Shown one piece after another: positions 8,508 through 15,966 of a stretch of DNA of 54,213 nucleotides (positions are counted from its first letter, which is position 1; every line of letters starts with the position of its first letter). Source of the stretch: JABSOG01 sp041583135 (GTDB lineage: Bacteria; Pseudomonadota; Gammaproteobacteria; Enterobacterales; Alteromonadaceae); assembly GCA_041583135.1 (NCBI GenBank), contig JBFHGJ010000031.1, positions 1 to 54,213 on the forward strand. Direction: 5' to 3'. The notes beneath the pieces are model-generated. The model saw only the letters and a program-made list of their open reading frames with translations, was not told the DNA's origin and did not search any database. Made by a program: the position numbers and the translations under genes.

Positions 8508-8738
8508 GTGACTAAACCTGACTTTTCTCAAATCAACCGTTCTGCTGCCAACTCATTTAATGTTCAGCGCCGTATTATTCGTGATATGTGCATGGGCAAA
8601 GAGGTCAACTGTCCTGAATGTCATCAAAAACTGGTGATGATTGGGCCGTCGAGTAAAAGTGAAAAAGAAAGCAGGGCGCCGGGTATATACTGCGATAAAG
8701 GCTGTACCAGCATTGAGCTTGAGTTTGAAGCTGAATAA
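8508..8738 (+). CDS. Small zinc-ribbon hypothetical protein
   Basis: 76 residues starting with GTG, with a GTGAAG sequence about 8 bases upstream. Two cysteine pairs, CPEC (residues 35-38) and CDKGC near residues 62-66, form a possible single zinc ribbon. The rest is charged and soluble, with no signal peptide or membrane segment. It ends in an acidic Glu-rich tail. I do not recognise a named family. It is divergent from zwf and convergent with the MarR gene. A promoter and a hairpin after the stop support a real monocistronic gene. Confidence 0.7.
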   Translation: MTKPDFSQINRSAANSFNVQRRIIRDMCMGKEVNCPECHQKLVMIGPSSKSEKESRAPGIYCDKGCTSIELEFEAE

Positions 8739-8756
8739 CCTGAGTGTGATCTCAGG
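8739..8756. terminator. Short hairpin between convergent genes
   Basis: CCTGAG (8739-8744) pairs with CTCAGG (8751-8756), exactly filling the gap between the stop codons of the zinc-ribbon gene and the MarR gene. There is no strong T run on either side, so it may be only a weak bidirectional terminator. Confidence 0.4.
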
Positions 8757-9344
8757 CTAATCGTTTAACCCCTTACGATACCAGCGGATCAGCTCTTTTT
8801 GGTCTGCGGGCGGCTCGTGGCCTTGCTCTATCATTTCTAGGGCTTGGCTGGCGAGCAACTGTTCTGCCTTATTTTCTAACTTTTCCAATGTCTGATAGAG
8901 CTGACTGAGCTCTTTATCGTCAAGTACACTTTCGAGTTCTTTTGAGCGTTCATCCAGCGCGCTGGTGAGCTGATGATATAAGGTTTTGCCTTTGTCATTG
9001 AGCACCAGATTTTTGATGTTTTTACTCACCGGGTCGGGGTGGATATCAATCAGGCCGATACTATGGAGCTTTTTTACCGCTCGGCTGACGGTGTACGAAT
9101 CCAACCTTGATTGATAGGCAATGTCGGCGGATTTGACCGGCATGTAGGAGCCGATGTTGATCAATACCCGCATTTCTCTTGGCTCTAAATCGCACAGGCT
9201 GCGAATTTTCCAATCTCTATTGAGCGCCAACAGGTTGCTCACGACAGCAATACGAAACGGCAAGTGGGCGGTTAAGTCCATAGGACCGGTCACTTGATCA
9301 CTGAGCCTAAAGGCTTTTTTGCGGGCAGATTTTAACAGCGTCAT
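8757..9344 (-). CDS. MarR-family transcriptional regulator
   Basis: 195 residues, somewhat longer than the usual 140-170 because of extra N- and C-terminal helices. The winged helix spans about residues 45-125: LEPREMRVLINIGSY, then the recognition helix region SRLDSYTVSRAVKKL, then a wing leading to LVLNDKGKTLYHQL. This is the MarR pattern. The C-terminal third is rich in Glu, Leu and Lys and probably forms the dimer helices. There is no strong Shine-Dalgarno before the ATG. Ligand and targets are unknown. It is transcribed away from amtB, with a shared 277-bp upstream region. Confidence 0.85.
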   Translation of the reverse strand: MTLLKSARKKAFRLSDQVTGPMDLTAHLPFRIAVVSNLLALNRDWKIRSLCDLEPREMRVLINIGSYMPVKSADIAYQSRLDSYTVSRAVKKLHSIGLIDIHPDPVSKNIKNLVLNDKGKTLYHQLTSALDERSKELESVLDDKELSQLYQTLEKLENKAEQLLASQALEMIEQGHEPPADQKELIRWYRKGLND

Positions 9345-9441
9345 GTTGTCTTATTTTTCACAGAGATACACAAAGCATAACACATGGTTGCGATAAACCT
9401 AATTTTCTCACTGGCTGTTGTCAGCACTCAGTGCATGTTTA

Positions 9442-9458
9442 TGCACTAATTTGGTGCC
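9442..9458. promoter_or_regulatory. NtrC-like binding site 1 upstream of amtB
   Basis: TGCACT-N5-GGTGCC matches the NtrC consensus TGCACC-N5-GGTGCA at 10 of 12 positions. It lies about 100 bp before the sigma-54 promoter, a normal enhancer distance. Confidence 0.75.
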
Positions 9459-9474
9459 TTTATGGTTTTTGCTG

Positions 9475-9491
9475 TGCACGGTTTTTGTGCG
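9475..9491. promoter_or_regulatory. NtrC-like binding site 2 upstream of amtB
   Basis: TGCACG-N5-TGTGCG is a second, weaker copy of the NtrC consensus, 33 bp (three helical turns) from the first site. It would allow cooperative binding on the same face of the DNA. Confidence 0.6.
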
Positions 9492-9552
9492 CAGGTCGGA
9501 TTTGTTGCTGCTTGAATTTATTAACCATTTGAAAATAAACAATTAAATTTTA

Positions 9553-9568
9553 TGGCACGGGGATTGTA
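9553..9568 (+). promoter_or_regulatory. Sigma-54 promoter of amtB
   Basis: TGGCACG (9553-9559), four bases, then TTGTA (9564-9568) fits the -24/-12 consensus TGGCACG-N4-TTGCA with a single change. Expected transcript start is near 9579, leaving a leader of about 43 bases. Together with the NtrC-like sites this predicts induction under nitrogen limitation. Confidence 0.8.
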
Positions 9569-9621
9569 ATAGCCTTGCTAGAAAATTTTTAACAACTATT
9601 GCCTATACAAGGGGAACACCA

Positions 9622-10863
9622 ATGGAAGAACTGAATCAAGTTTCTGCCAGTGTCAGCGAGCTGAAATTTGCGCTCGATACTTTCTATCTACTGATCAGCG
9701 GCGCGTTGGTCATGTGGATGGCTGCTGGATTTGCCATGCTCGAAGCGGGGATGGTGCGCTCAAAAAATACCACTGAGATCCTCACCAAAAATGTCTGTCT
9801 GTACGCCATCGCTTGTGTGATGTTTTTGCTGGTGGGCTACAACATTATGTATGTCGATAATCCCGAAGGCGGTATTTTGCCGAGCTTAGGCGGGCTTATT
9901 GGTAGCCAGGCTGGTGATGCCGGACATTCATTGGAGTCTGACTTTTTCTTCCAAGTGGTTTTTGTTGCTACTGCGATGTCGATTGTCTCAGGGGCGGTGG
10001 CCGAACGGATGAAACTGTGGGCATTTTTGGCATTTTGCGTGGTGCTGACCGGTTTTATCTATCCGCTACAGGGCTATTGGACTTGGGGTGGTGGCTTTTT
10101 GTCAAAAGCCGGCTTTAGCGATTTCGCCGGTTCGGGTATTGTTCATATGGCTGGCGCGGCCGCTGCGCTGGCTGGGGTTCTACTGCTTGGCGCCCGTAAA
10201 GGTAAGTATGGCAAAAATGGCGAGATCAATCCTATCCCAGGTTCAAATATGCCGCTGGCAACCCTCGGGACTTTTATTCTATGGGTGGGTTGGTTTGGCT
10301 TTAATGGCGGTTCGCAACTGGCGGTTTCTGATGCCGCCAATGCCTCTGCTGTCGGTAAGGTGTTTCTAAATACCAATGCGGCCGCTGCCGCTGGCGCCGT
10401 TGCTGCTTTGATGCTCAACAAAATGACTTGGGGCAAAGCGGATTTGAGTATGATCTTAAATGGCGCGTTGGCCGGTCTGGTGGCTATTACTGCCGACCCG
10501 TTGTCGCCATCACCTATCATTGCGACATTGATTGGTGCTATGGCCGGTGGCTTAGTGGTCGGTTCTATTGTGTTTTTGGATAAAATCAAAGTCGATGATC
10601 CGGTTGGTGCCATTTCTGTTCATGGTGTGGTCGGTCTATTTGGCCTCGTGATGGTGCCGGTCAGCAATGCCGATGCAACCTTGTTGGCTCAGCTCTATGG
10701 TGCCACCATCATTTTTGTTTGGGTATTTGCTGCCAGCCTTGCCGTATGGGCTGTGCTTAAAGCGACCATGGGCATTCGTGTCAGTGAAGAAGAAGAGTTT
10801 GAAGGCGTTGATATGAGTGATTGCGGTATGGTAGCCTACCCGGAATTTGTCACAGCCAAATAA
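9622..10863 (+). CDS. amtB: Ammonium channel AmtB
   Basis: 413 residues with 11 predicted membrane segments. It conducts ammonia/ammonium across the inner membrane. The twin histidines of the pore lie in GIVHMAG and ISVHGVVG, and the Amt signatures FGFNGGS and DPVGAISVHG are present. There is no long signal peptide: the N terminus (MEELNQVSAS) runs straight into segment 1, as in many non-enteric relatives. A strong AGGGGAA ribosome site precedes the ATG. No glnK gene lies next to it, unlike the usual glnK-amtB pair. Upstream NtrC-like and sigma-54 elements predict nitrogen control. Confidence 0.96.
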   Translation: MEELNQVSASVSELKFALDTFYLLISGALVMWMAAGFAMLEAGMVRSKNTTEILTKNVCLYAIACVMFLLVGYNIMYVDNPEGGILPSLGGLIGSQAGDAGHSLESDFFFQVVFVATAMSIVSGAVAERMKLWAFLAFCVVLTGFIYPLQGYWTWGGGFLSKAGFSDFAGSGIVHMAGAAAALAGVLLLGARKGKYGKNGEINPIPGSNMPLATLGTFILWVGWFGFNGGSQLAVSDAANASAVGKVFLNTNAAAAAGAVAALMLNKMTWGKADLSMILNGALAGLVAITADPLSPSPIIATLIGAMAGGLVVGSIVFLDKIKVDDPVGAISVHGVVGLFGLVMVPVSNADATLLAQLYGATIIFVWVFAASLAVWAVLKATMGIRVSEEEEFEGVDMSDCGMVAYPEFVTAK

Positions 10864-10878
10864 CGTCTTGAAGATTGC

Positions 10879-10907
10879 GGGCGTTACTTAAGAGAACAGC
10901 TACGCCC
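10879..10907 (+). promoter_or_regulatory. Hairpin ending just before the ywbE start
   Basis: GGGCGT (10879-10884) can pair with ACGCCC (10902-10907), with a 17-base loop that includes the AGAG ribosome-site candidate. The stem ends 2 bases before the ATG at 10910. It may reduce translation or slow transcription after amtB. It is short and could be chance. Confidence 0.3.
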
Positions 10908-10909
10908 CT

Positions 10910-11104
10910 ATGAAAGACGGTAAATTAAGAAGTAACATTAAACTCGGTATGCAAGTGTCAATCGTGCTCAAGCAAGACCAGCGCTCGGGCCGATTGACCG
11001 AAGGGACGGTCAAAGACATTCTCACCAACTCTGCGAATCATCCTCATGGTATTAAAGTACGGCTCGATGATGGCCAAGTGGGCCGGGTAAAAGTCATTCA
11101 CTAG
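10910..11104 (+). CDS. ywbE: YwbE family protein
   Basis: 64 residues. The pattern KLGMQVSIVLKQDQRSGRLT, then VKDILTNSANHPHGIKVRLDDG and a VGRV end, matches the small conserved YwbE family of unknown function, a predicted small beta-barrel. It starts 47 bases after the amtB stop with no terminator between, so it may be read from the amtB promoter. Cytosolic, no membrane segment. Confidence 0.85.
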   Translation: MKDGKLRSNIKLGMQVSIVLKQDQRSGRLTEGTVKDILTNSANHPHGIKVRLDDGQVGRVKVIH

Positions 11105-11116
11105 ATTTAACCGCTG

Positions 11117-11144
11117 TTAACTCAAAGGCAAAGTAGAGTATAAT
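11117..11144 (+). promoter_or_regulatory. Predicted promoter of the wHTH-TolB regulator
   Basis: TATAAT (11139-11144) lies 16 bases after TTAACT (11117-11122). The start would be near 11151, with a leader of about 35 bases. Confidence 0.5.
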
Positions 11145-11185
11145 AAAAGTCACTTTAATGTTCTTAGAATTCAATACATTAGACC

Positions 11186-13270
11186 ATGACTTCTGCCTAT
11201 TATTTGCTCGATGGTGAGATCCGGTTTTATCATGAGGATAACCCCAGAACCCTGCATTATCAGGGCAATACCGTAAAACTCACTCCAAAAGAAGCGCAAA
11301 CCCTGCTGTTTGCCGTCAGTAAGGCAGGGGAAATTTTTCGAGCCGATGATGTCGCCATTTGCCTGTGGGGTGAAACCCAACTGAATAACGATTATCACAA
11401 CAAAAAAAGTCAGGCCATCACCCATATCTCCAAAATACGCAAACGTTTAGACCAGCTCGGCTATCGTGATCAGTGGTTGCAAACTGAAGAATCTCAGGGC
11501 TATCGCTTGGTGTGTTCGGTGAGCCTACATCAGCCCTCAACTGCCCAGCCAAGGGAAAACAAAGGCTTAAGATTGACGGCCAGAATAACGGCCGGGCAGG
11601 TATTGTTTGGCGCGCTGTCACTGCTACTGATGGTCAGTTTGCTGTATTGGGTCGGTCGGGAACCACAAGTGCGAGTGACGAATGTTAAGCCGTTGCCCCC
11701 ATTAAGTGGCGTTTCATCAGAGCCACGATTTTCACCCGATGGTAATGCCATTGTCTTTTCCCGCGAACTCGGCTCAGGGCAGGCGGATATCAACATTAAG
11801 GTCGAGTCCGATATTCACTACCGTCGTCTGACCCATGGTTATTTCGACCAAGCCCCCATTTTTTCACCCAGTGGCCGTCTATTGGCGTTTCATCGGATGA
11901 AAGGGGAGCAATGCATGATTGTGGTACTGGCATTGGATGGACAATATCAGCCGATTGATAAAGCAAAGCAGGTGACCGGCTGCTCGGCGGCAACAACCTA
12001 TTCGAGCATCGCTTGGTTGTCGGAAAGCGAACTACTATTTACCGACAGGACGGCTAAGGACCAACCGGCGCAAGTTTATCGATTTAATCTGGTTAGCGCT
12101 GAGCGCAGTGAATATTTGATGCTTGATGATCCCGACTATTTTGGTGCAGGTTTCTATTACATCAATTATGACATTGCTAGCCAATCATTGTTGGTGCTCG
12201 ATGGGGTGAGGTGGATAGATACCAATATTTATCATGTTGATGGCCGAGGACATAAGCGCTTAGTCAAAACGGTTAAAGATTCTTTAAGAAGCGTCGGCTT
12301 ATATCAGGGGAAGATCATTTATAAGGATCTGGATAACCAGCTTAAGCAGTTTTCGTTAGATAGACCGGCAAATACTCAGGTTATTTTTGCCAACCCGTTG
12401 TTTCCAATTGATTATCCCGCAGTCAATGCAAGCAAGGGCAAGCTGGTGTTTGTCTCGGGCGAGTATTACAAAACCTCGATTTATCGCTATGACCTAGCCA
12501 CTGGCGAGCAGACACCTGTGAAGGTGTCGGATAAATACATTCAATTACCGCTGGCCAAGAAGAGCGAAATTTTGGCGCTCTCTCGTGAAAGTGGTGTCAA
12601 TCAGGTTTATGGATATCGCCAAGTGGGTCAAGAAGGGCAATACCAGCTGAGTGACTTTTTGATCAACCACAAAATTGTCGCGATGGCCTCGTCCGAGGAT
12701 GAGCGTTGGTTTGCCATTACCTTTCCTCGTGGAACGACTCTATATCGTCGTTCGGACAAGGGATTAACCGAAGTGCAGCATTTTCCACTGATGTTGTGGC
12801 CAGACTTTTCCAAGTCGAACCAGCGCTTGTTAATGGCGGATCAGTCGAAGTTATTGAGCGATAAGTTTCGTTTGGTGGAATACGACCTATCGGATTATCA
12901 ACAAAGCGGCAAGGTCGAGCCCAGTGGCATCGTTGTTAACGACGCACTATTTGGTGTCTATCAGGACAATGGCATTGTCTACACGCCGGAAAATAGCCAA
13001 GGGGTATTTCAATTTACCGTCGGTGGCAGCAAGGTGTTAAATCGGGATGTCTATCCAATCACTCAATCGGCGTTTAAGTATGACAATGGCTATTTATACG
13101 TTGCCATTCGTGGCCGAAAATTGTTGAAGATGTCGGTGGTGACGGGTGAGTATAGTGAGTTGCCGAGTCCTTTATTTTCATCTTTTTCGGTGCATGATAA
13201 TGCTTTATACTACACTATAAAAGAAACAGGCGACATGGACATTCTTCAAGGTGTGTTAGTCGAGCGTTGA
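11186..13270 (+). CDS. Membrane-anchored winged-helix regulator with periplasmic TolB-like propeller
   Basis: 694 residues in CadC/ToxR layout. An OmpR-type winged helix spans about 25-109 (LTPKEAQTLLFAVSKAGEIFRADDV..LWGE, SKIRKRLDQ, GYRLV). One membrane segment lies at about 136-156 (GALSLLLMVSLLYWV). The periplasmic region has TolB/PD40-type repeats, clearest in EPRFSPDGNAIVFSREL and APIFSPSGRLLAF. Such proteins sense a periplasmic signal and bind DNA from the membrane. No good Shine-Dalgarno precedes the ATG, so the start is slightly uncertain. It is the nearest dedicated regulator to the NRPS operon, about 1.4 kb from that operon's end, but no direct link can be read from sequence. Confidence 0.85.
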   Translation: MTSAYYLLDGEIRFYHEDNPRTLHYQGNTVKLTPKEAQTLLFAVSKAGEIFRADDVAICLWGETQLNNDYHNKKSQAITHISKIRKRLDQLGYRDQWLQTEESQGYRLVCSVSLHQPSTAQPRENKGLRLTARITAGQVLFGALSLLLMVSLLYWVGREPQVRVTNVKPLPPLSGVSSEPRFSPDGNAIVFSRELGSGQADINIKVESDIHYRRLTHGYFDQAPIFSPSGRLLAFHRMKGEQCMIVVLALDGQYQPIDKAKQVTGCSAATTYSSIAWLSESELLFTDRTAKDQPAQVYRFNLVSAERSEYLMLDDPDYFGAGFYYINYDIASQSLLVLDGVRWIDTNIYHVDGRGHKRLVKTVKDSLRSVGLYQGKIIYKDLDNQLKQFSLDRPANTQVIFANPLFPIDYPAVNASKGKLVFVSGEYYKTSIYRYDLATGEQTPVKVSDKYIQLPLAKKSEILALSRESGVNQVYGYRQVGQEGQYQLSDFLINHKIVAMASSEDERWFAITFPRGTTLYRRSDKGLTEVQHFPLMLWPDFSKSNQRLLMADQSKLLSDKFRLVEYDLSDYQQSGKVEPSGIVVNDALFGVYQDNGIVYTPENSQGVFQFTVGGSKVLNRDVYPITQSAFKYDNGYLYVAIRGRKLLKMSVVTGEYSELPSPLFSSFSVHDNALYYTIKETGDMDILQGVLVER

Positions 13271-13567
13271 GCCAGTCATTTTTGTTCTGCCTGTCATTTC
13301 TGTATTTATACCGGTAAACCTATAGATATCAAAAGCATATCATTGCACTGGCGGCAATGATATCTATTGATATTCAATGATATTTCAAATTTCAATCTCA
13401 ACCCATCATATTTCGAGCTGTCCGGTTGCCACCAACACAACCGGCAGCTGATGTCCTTTTATCCATCTGACATCGGCATGTAGTATAGCTTCAATTCAGG
13501 GACGAAGTGGAGCGCTAAAAAGTTGGCTTTGTCACTTTGCCGTATTGTAAGTTTGGAGATGTAAACG
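13271..13567. other. AT-rich intergenic region with inverted and direct repeats
   Basis: No gene is seen. A 9-bp perfect inverted repeat ATATCATTG (13337-13345) and CAATGATAT (13355-13363) is followed by a third copy CAATGATAT at 13375-13383, 20 bp downstream of the second. There is no T run, so it is more likely a regulatory region for the small gene at 13568 than a terminator of the regulator gene. Confidence 0.45.
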
Positions 13568-13762
13568 TTGAAACTTAGAAATTTATTACTCGCCCTGTCT
13601 GCCTGTCTCTCTTGTGTTGCTCTCGCTGGAGAACTGACACAATCACCGACCTATTTTGAAGCTCTCTCAGATCTGAGTCCTGAGGAAATGGCAGAAAAAG
13701 AACAAATCATCATCCAAAACATGGGCCTGCCTTGCGATCCTTATCCAAAGTGCGCCGGTTAG
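13568..13762 (+). CDS. Small exported peptide, function unknown
   Basis: 64 residues starting with TTG, supported by GGAG about 10 bases upstream. Residues 1-20 are a clean signal peptide (KLRN, then a Leu/Ala/Cys-rich core, cut after ALA). The mature part is about 44 residues, acidic (SDLSPEEMAEKE), and ends in CDPYPKCAG with two cysteines five residues apart that could form a small disulphide loop. A strong terminator follows directly. I know no family for it. It could be a secreted signal or a small periplasmic protein. Confidence 0.65.
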   Translation: MKLRNLLLALSACLSCVALAGELTQSPTYFEALSDLSPEEMAEKEQIIIQNMGLPCDPYPKCAG

Positions 13763-13791
13763 TTTTATTGGCATACCTGCGTCAATAGATT

Positions 13792-13817
13792 GGACTCCTA
13801 ACGGAGTCCTTTTTTTA
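13792..13817 (+). terminator. Rho-independent terminator of the small exported peptide gene
   Basis: GGACTCC (13792-13798), a TAAC loop and GGAGTCC (13803-13809) are followed by seven T residues. It starts 29 bases after the stop codon at 13762. Confidence 0.9.
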
Positions 13818-13979
13818 TATATAGGGATATATGGTATGTTGGCGTTGTATGCGAATTCATGGATGAATGAGGTAGGGCGACGCATCGATGCCAAAGCCGA
13901 GAACATTCGCCAACGATATATAGGGATATAAGGAGTAGACAGCGCCGGGAGCATGCTGTCGATATATAGGGATATAAGG
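13817..13979. repeat. Three copies of a 19-bp TATA-GGG-ATATA repeat
   Basis: GATATATAGGGATATAAGG occurs identically at 13915-13933 and 13961-13979, with a close copy (ATATATAGGGATATATGG) at 13817-13834. The two identical copies start 46 bp apart and bracket a 6-bp inverted repeat GACAGC (13938-13943) / GCTGTC (13955-13960). Spacing is irregular and the copies are few, so this is not a CRISPR array. It may be a protein-binding array or a remnant of a small mobile repeat. The rest of the 13763-14154 gap shows no convincing gene. Confidence 0.7.
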
Positions 13980-14154
13980 TGCACTGATTTTGCTCCCGCT
14001 AAAAAGCTGCATTTCCACCTGCCATAGTAGTCACTTCCACAGTTTGAAAACTTCACCGAACTTATTGATTTTCATCTGACTCTTGTCTGATTGTGCTTTA
14101 TTGGTTACATTGCTGTTTCACGTTATAAGAACAACATCGAACAGGAGAATCCAT

Positions 14155-14616
14155 ATGTTCACGAGGACTGGCCGTACTATGTTGGGGGCTGTGATGTTAT
14201 GTGCAGGCCTTGGCGCCTTTAACGCGGTGGCAGGTGATGAGCAGCCAACCAATGCACTGACTGTACAATCGAATCATCGTATTATCATTACTCACCCTGT
14301 CGTCATCAAAGAAGGCGGCAGTATTGATGAGGTATTGAAGCTGGCAAGGTTATGGAAAACCAATGTGGCCGATCCTATCCCTGAAGTACTCAAGACCGAA
14401 TTGCTATTAGAAGAGCGTTCTAAAACCGAGTATGAGCTGTTGATGATTTATTACTTTAAAAACCAAGAAGGCGAAATGGCCGCCATGGGGAAAATGGGTC
14501 CACTGATTCAAAAAGCGTGGCCGGATGAGAGTAAACGCAATCAGTTTTTTGCCGACCTTGCCTCTTATATCAACGAAGAGAAAAAGACCACGCACTTTTA
14601 TTCCCTTATCGAGTAA
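14155..14616 (+). CDS. Small exported hypothetical protein
   Basis: 153 residues from the ATG at 14155, which has AGGAG 7 bases upstream; an in-frame upstream start at 14083 has no ribosome site. Residues 1-26 are a signal peptide (basic MFTRTGR, hydrophobic GAVMLCAGLGAF, cut after AVA). The mature protein is mixed charged and probably helical (EVLKLARLWK, ELLLEERSKTEYELLMIYYF, KRNQFFADLASYINEEKK). No known domain is recognised, and it has no cysteine after the signal. It converges on the NRPS operon, with a shared terminator between them. Likely periplasmic. Confidence 0.7.
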   Translation: MFTRTGRTMLGAVMLCAGLGAFNAVAGDEQPTNALTVQSNHRIIITHPVVIKEGGSIDEVLKLARLWKTNVADPIPEVLKTELLLEERSKTEYELLMIYYFKNQEGEMAAMGKMGPLIQKAWPDESKRNQFFADLASYINEEKKTTHFYSLIE

Positions 14617-14627
14617 GCCAAATACAA

Positions 14628-14661
14628 AAGCCGGTATCTAAGCGCACTTAGGCACCGGCTT
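14628..14661 (-). terminator. Terminator of the NRPS operon (also placed to serve the convergent gene)
   Basis: AAGCCGGT (14628-14635) pairs perfectly with ACCGGCTT (14654-14661), extended by an inner CTAAG/CTTAG stem around a CGCA loop. On the minus strand the stem is followed by a TTTTGT run, so it stops the leftward operon. It lies between the stops at 14616 (plus) and 14679 (minus). The plus side lacks a T run. Confidence 0.85.
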
Positions 14662-14678
14662 AAACACCCCTTTAAAAG

Positions 14679-15956
14679 TTATTCCTGTCTTTTACAAAAC
14701 TGAAACTTCCCTGAGCGTTCGCTTGATAAATAATTGACCAACTCACAGCTTATCTGGTGGTGATGCTCGCCAAAGCGGGCGCTAAGCATAGTCGTCAAAT
14801 TATCCTCTAGCTGCCGCTCATCTCCTGACTGGTACTGGCTGTTAACCACCAACCTTAGATTGAACTGCTCTTGGCCGTCTTGCACCAGCTGATACATGTC
14901 AAGCCACTGCGGATTGCCAATGGCTTGGTCGATGTCTCTGGGTGAGATAACTGCCTCTCCATGGTGGTGTAAAAAGTAGGATTGACGGCCTTCTACTATC
15001 ACCGTTTGGCTGTCATGGCCACAAGGGCAGGGACCATCAAGCAGGCGATAGCTATCACCGGTGCGGTAACGAAGGTGTGGAATTACACCTTTATCTAAGC
15101 TAGTAAGCACTAACTCTGCGAGTTCACCAATCTCAGCTGGGCGCTCATCAATCAACAACTCCATCATAAAGGCGTTTTGATTCAAATGGAGTCTGCCATG
15201 GGGGCAGCTCATGGCCAGCCAGCCCATTTCTGACATTGCGGCCAGCTCAACCACTGGCTTACCTTTAAAGTGCGCTTCAATCTGTCGTCTGGCAATTTGA
15301 GTCATGGCGCTGTAGGTGGTTATTACCGGCGCTTGTGGCAATTGAATACCGCGCTTTTCACAGTGCGACAGCAAAAAGGCAAAGTGACTCGGGTCTACAT
15401 AGTAAAGGTGGGGCTGATATTGAATTATCTCTGCAATAGCGCGCTCTATCATGGTCTCTGAGGTGGTCATCAGGTCGTGATAAACCGGCAACACCAAGGT
15501 ACCATCATGGAGCATTCTATCGTCCATGGCACTGTTGGGGTTGGCACATTCAACATCAGAGCAGTTGGGCGCGGCGTATCTGACGGTGCGTTTTTGCGGG
15601 GTCAAATAGCTCATCATAACCTGAGGATAGACACTGGCGCAGCTGATGGCGCGCTCTAACAATAACATGCCAAATTCCAAGGTGACTAAGCGCTCGCCGC
15701 TGGTGCCTGAACTTTGGGTGCGATAAAGCGTCGGGTCGTTGAATTTATTGCCCTTGGCCATTACACCAATCGGGAAGTTAACGCGATAGTGCTTTTTTTC
15801 GGTGGTTGGCAACTTTGCCATGTCCGCCGGACTCTGAATGTCTTGGGGGTTGATGCCGTGGCTATCAAGCAGCTTATGATAAAAGTCTACCTTGTCATAG
15901 GCATAGGCTATTTCAGCTTGAAATTTGGCAAAGTTTTTTAATTGAGATGCTTGCAT
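14679..15956 (-). CDS. PaaK-like AMP-dependent ligase at the end of the NRPS operon
   Basis: 425 residues from the ATG at 15956, chosen because GGAG sits 5 bases before it and it leaves 10 bases to the ABC gene; an ATG at 15989 would overlap that gene. The fold is that of phenylacetate-CoA ligase and coenzyme F390 synthetase: YRTQSSGTSGERL (about 80-92) is the ATP loop, YRTGDSYRL the acyl-adenylate motif, and GPCPCGHD followed by VEGRQ the family C-terminal signature. The acid it activates is unknown, and there is no carrier domain. As last gene of the operon it may supply an acyl starter or activate a building block or the finished peptide. It is unlike the NRPS A domains. Confidence 0.8.
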   Translation of the reverse strand: MQASQLKNFAKFQAEIAYAYDKVDFYHKLLDSHGINPQDIQSPADMAKLPTTEKKHYRVNFPIGVMAKGNKFNDPTLYRTQSSGTSGERLVTLEFGMLLLERAISCASVYPQVMMSYLTPQKRTVRYAAPNCSDVECANPNSAMDDRMLHDGTLVLPVYHDLMTTSETMIERAIAEIIQYQPHLYYVDPSHFAFLLSHCEKRGIQLPQAPVITTYSAMTQIARRQIEAHFKGKPVVELAAMSEMGWLAMSCPHGRLHLNQNAFMMELLIDERPAEIGELAELVLTSLDKGVIPHLRYRTGDSYRLLDGPCPCGHDSQTVIVEGRQSYFLHHHGEAVISPRDIDQAIGNPQWLDMYQLVQDGQEQFNLRLVVNSQYQSGDERQLEDNLTTMLSARFGEHHHQISCELVNYLSSERSGKFQFCKRQE

Positions 15957-15966
15957 GGTGGCTCCG

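Noticed and set aside
13817..13979. CRISPR array
   Set aside because: Only three copies, uneven spacing (about 99 and 46 bp), one imperfect copy and no cas genes.
13915..13979. Homing endonuclease site of the I-SceI type
   Set aside because: Only the first eight bases (TAGGGATA) agree with the I-SceI site; the rest differs and no endonuclease gene is near.
13667..14056. Minus-strand open frame of 129 residues with repeated YIPIY
   Set aside because: The repeats in the protein are only the translation of the DNA repeat, it runs through a terminator and an opposing gene, and it has no credible ribosome site or family.
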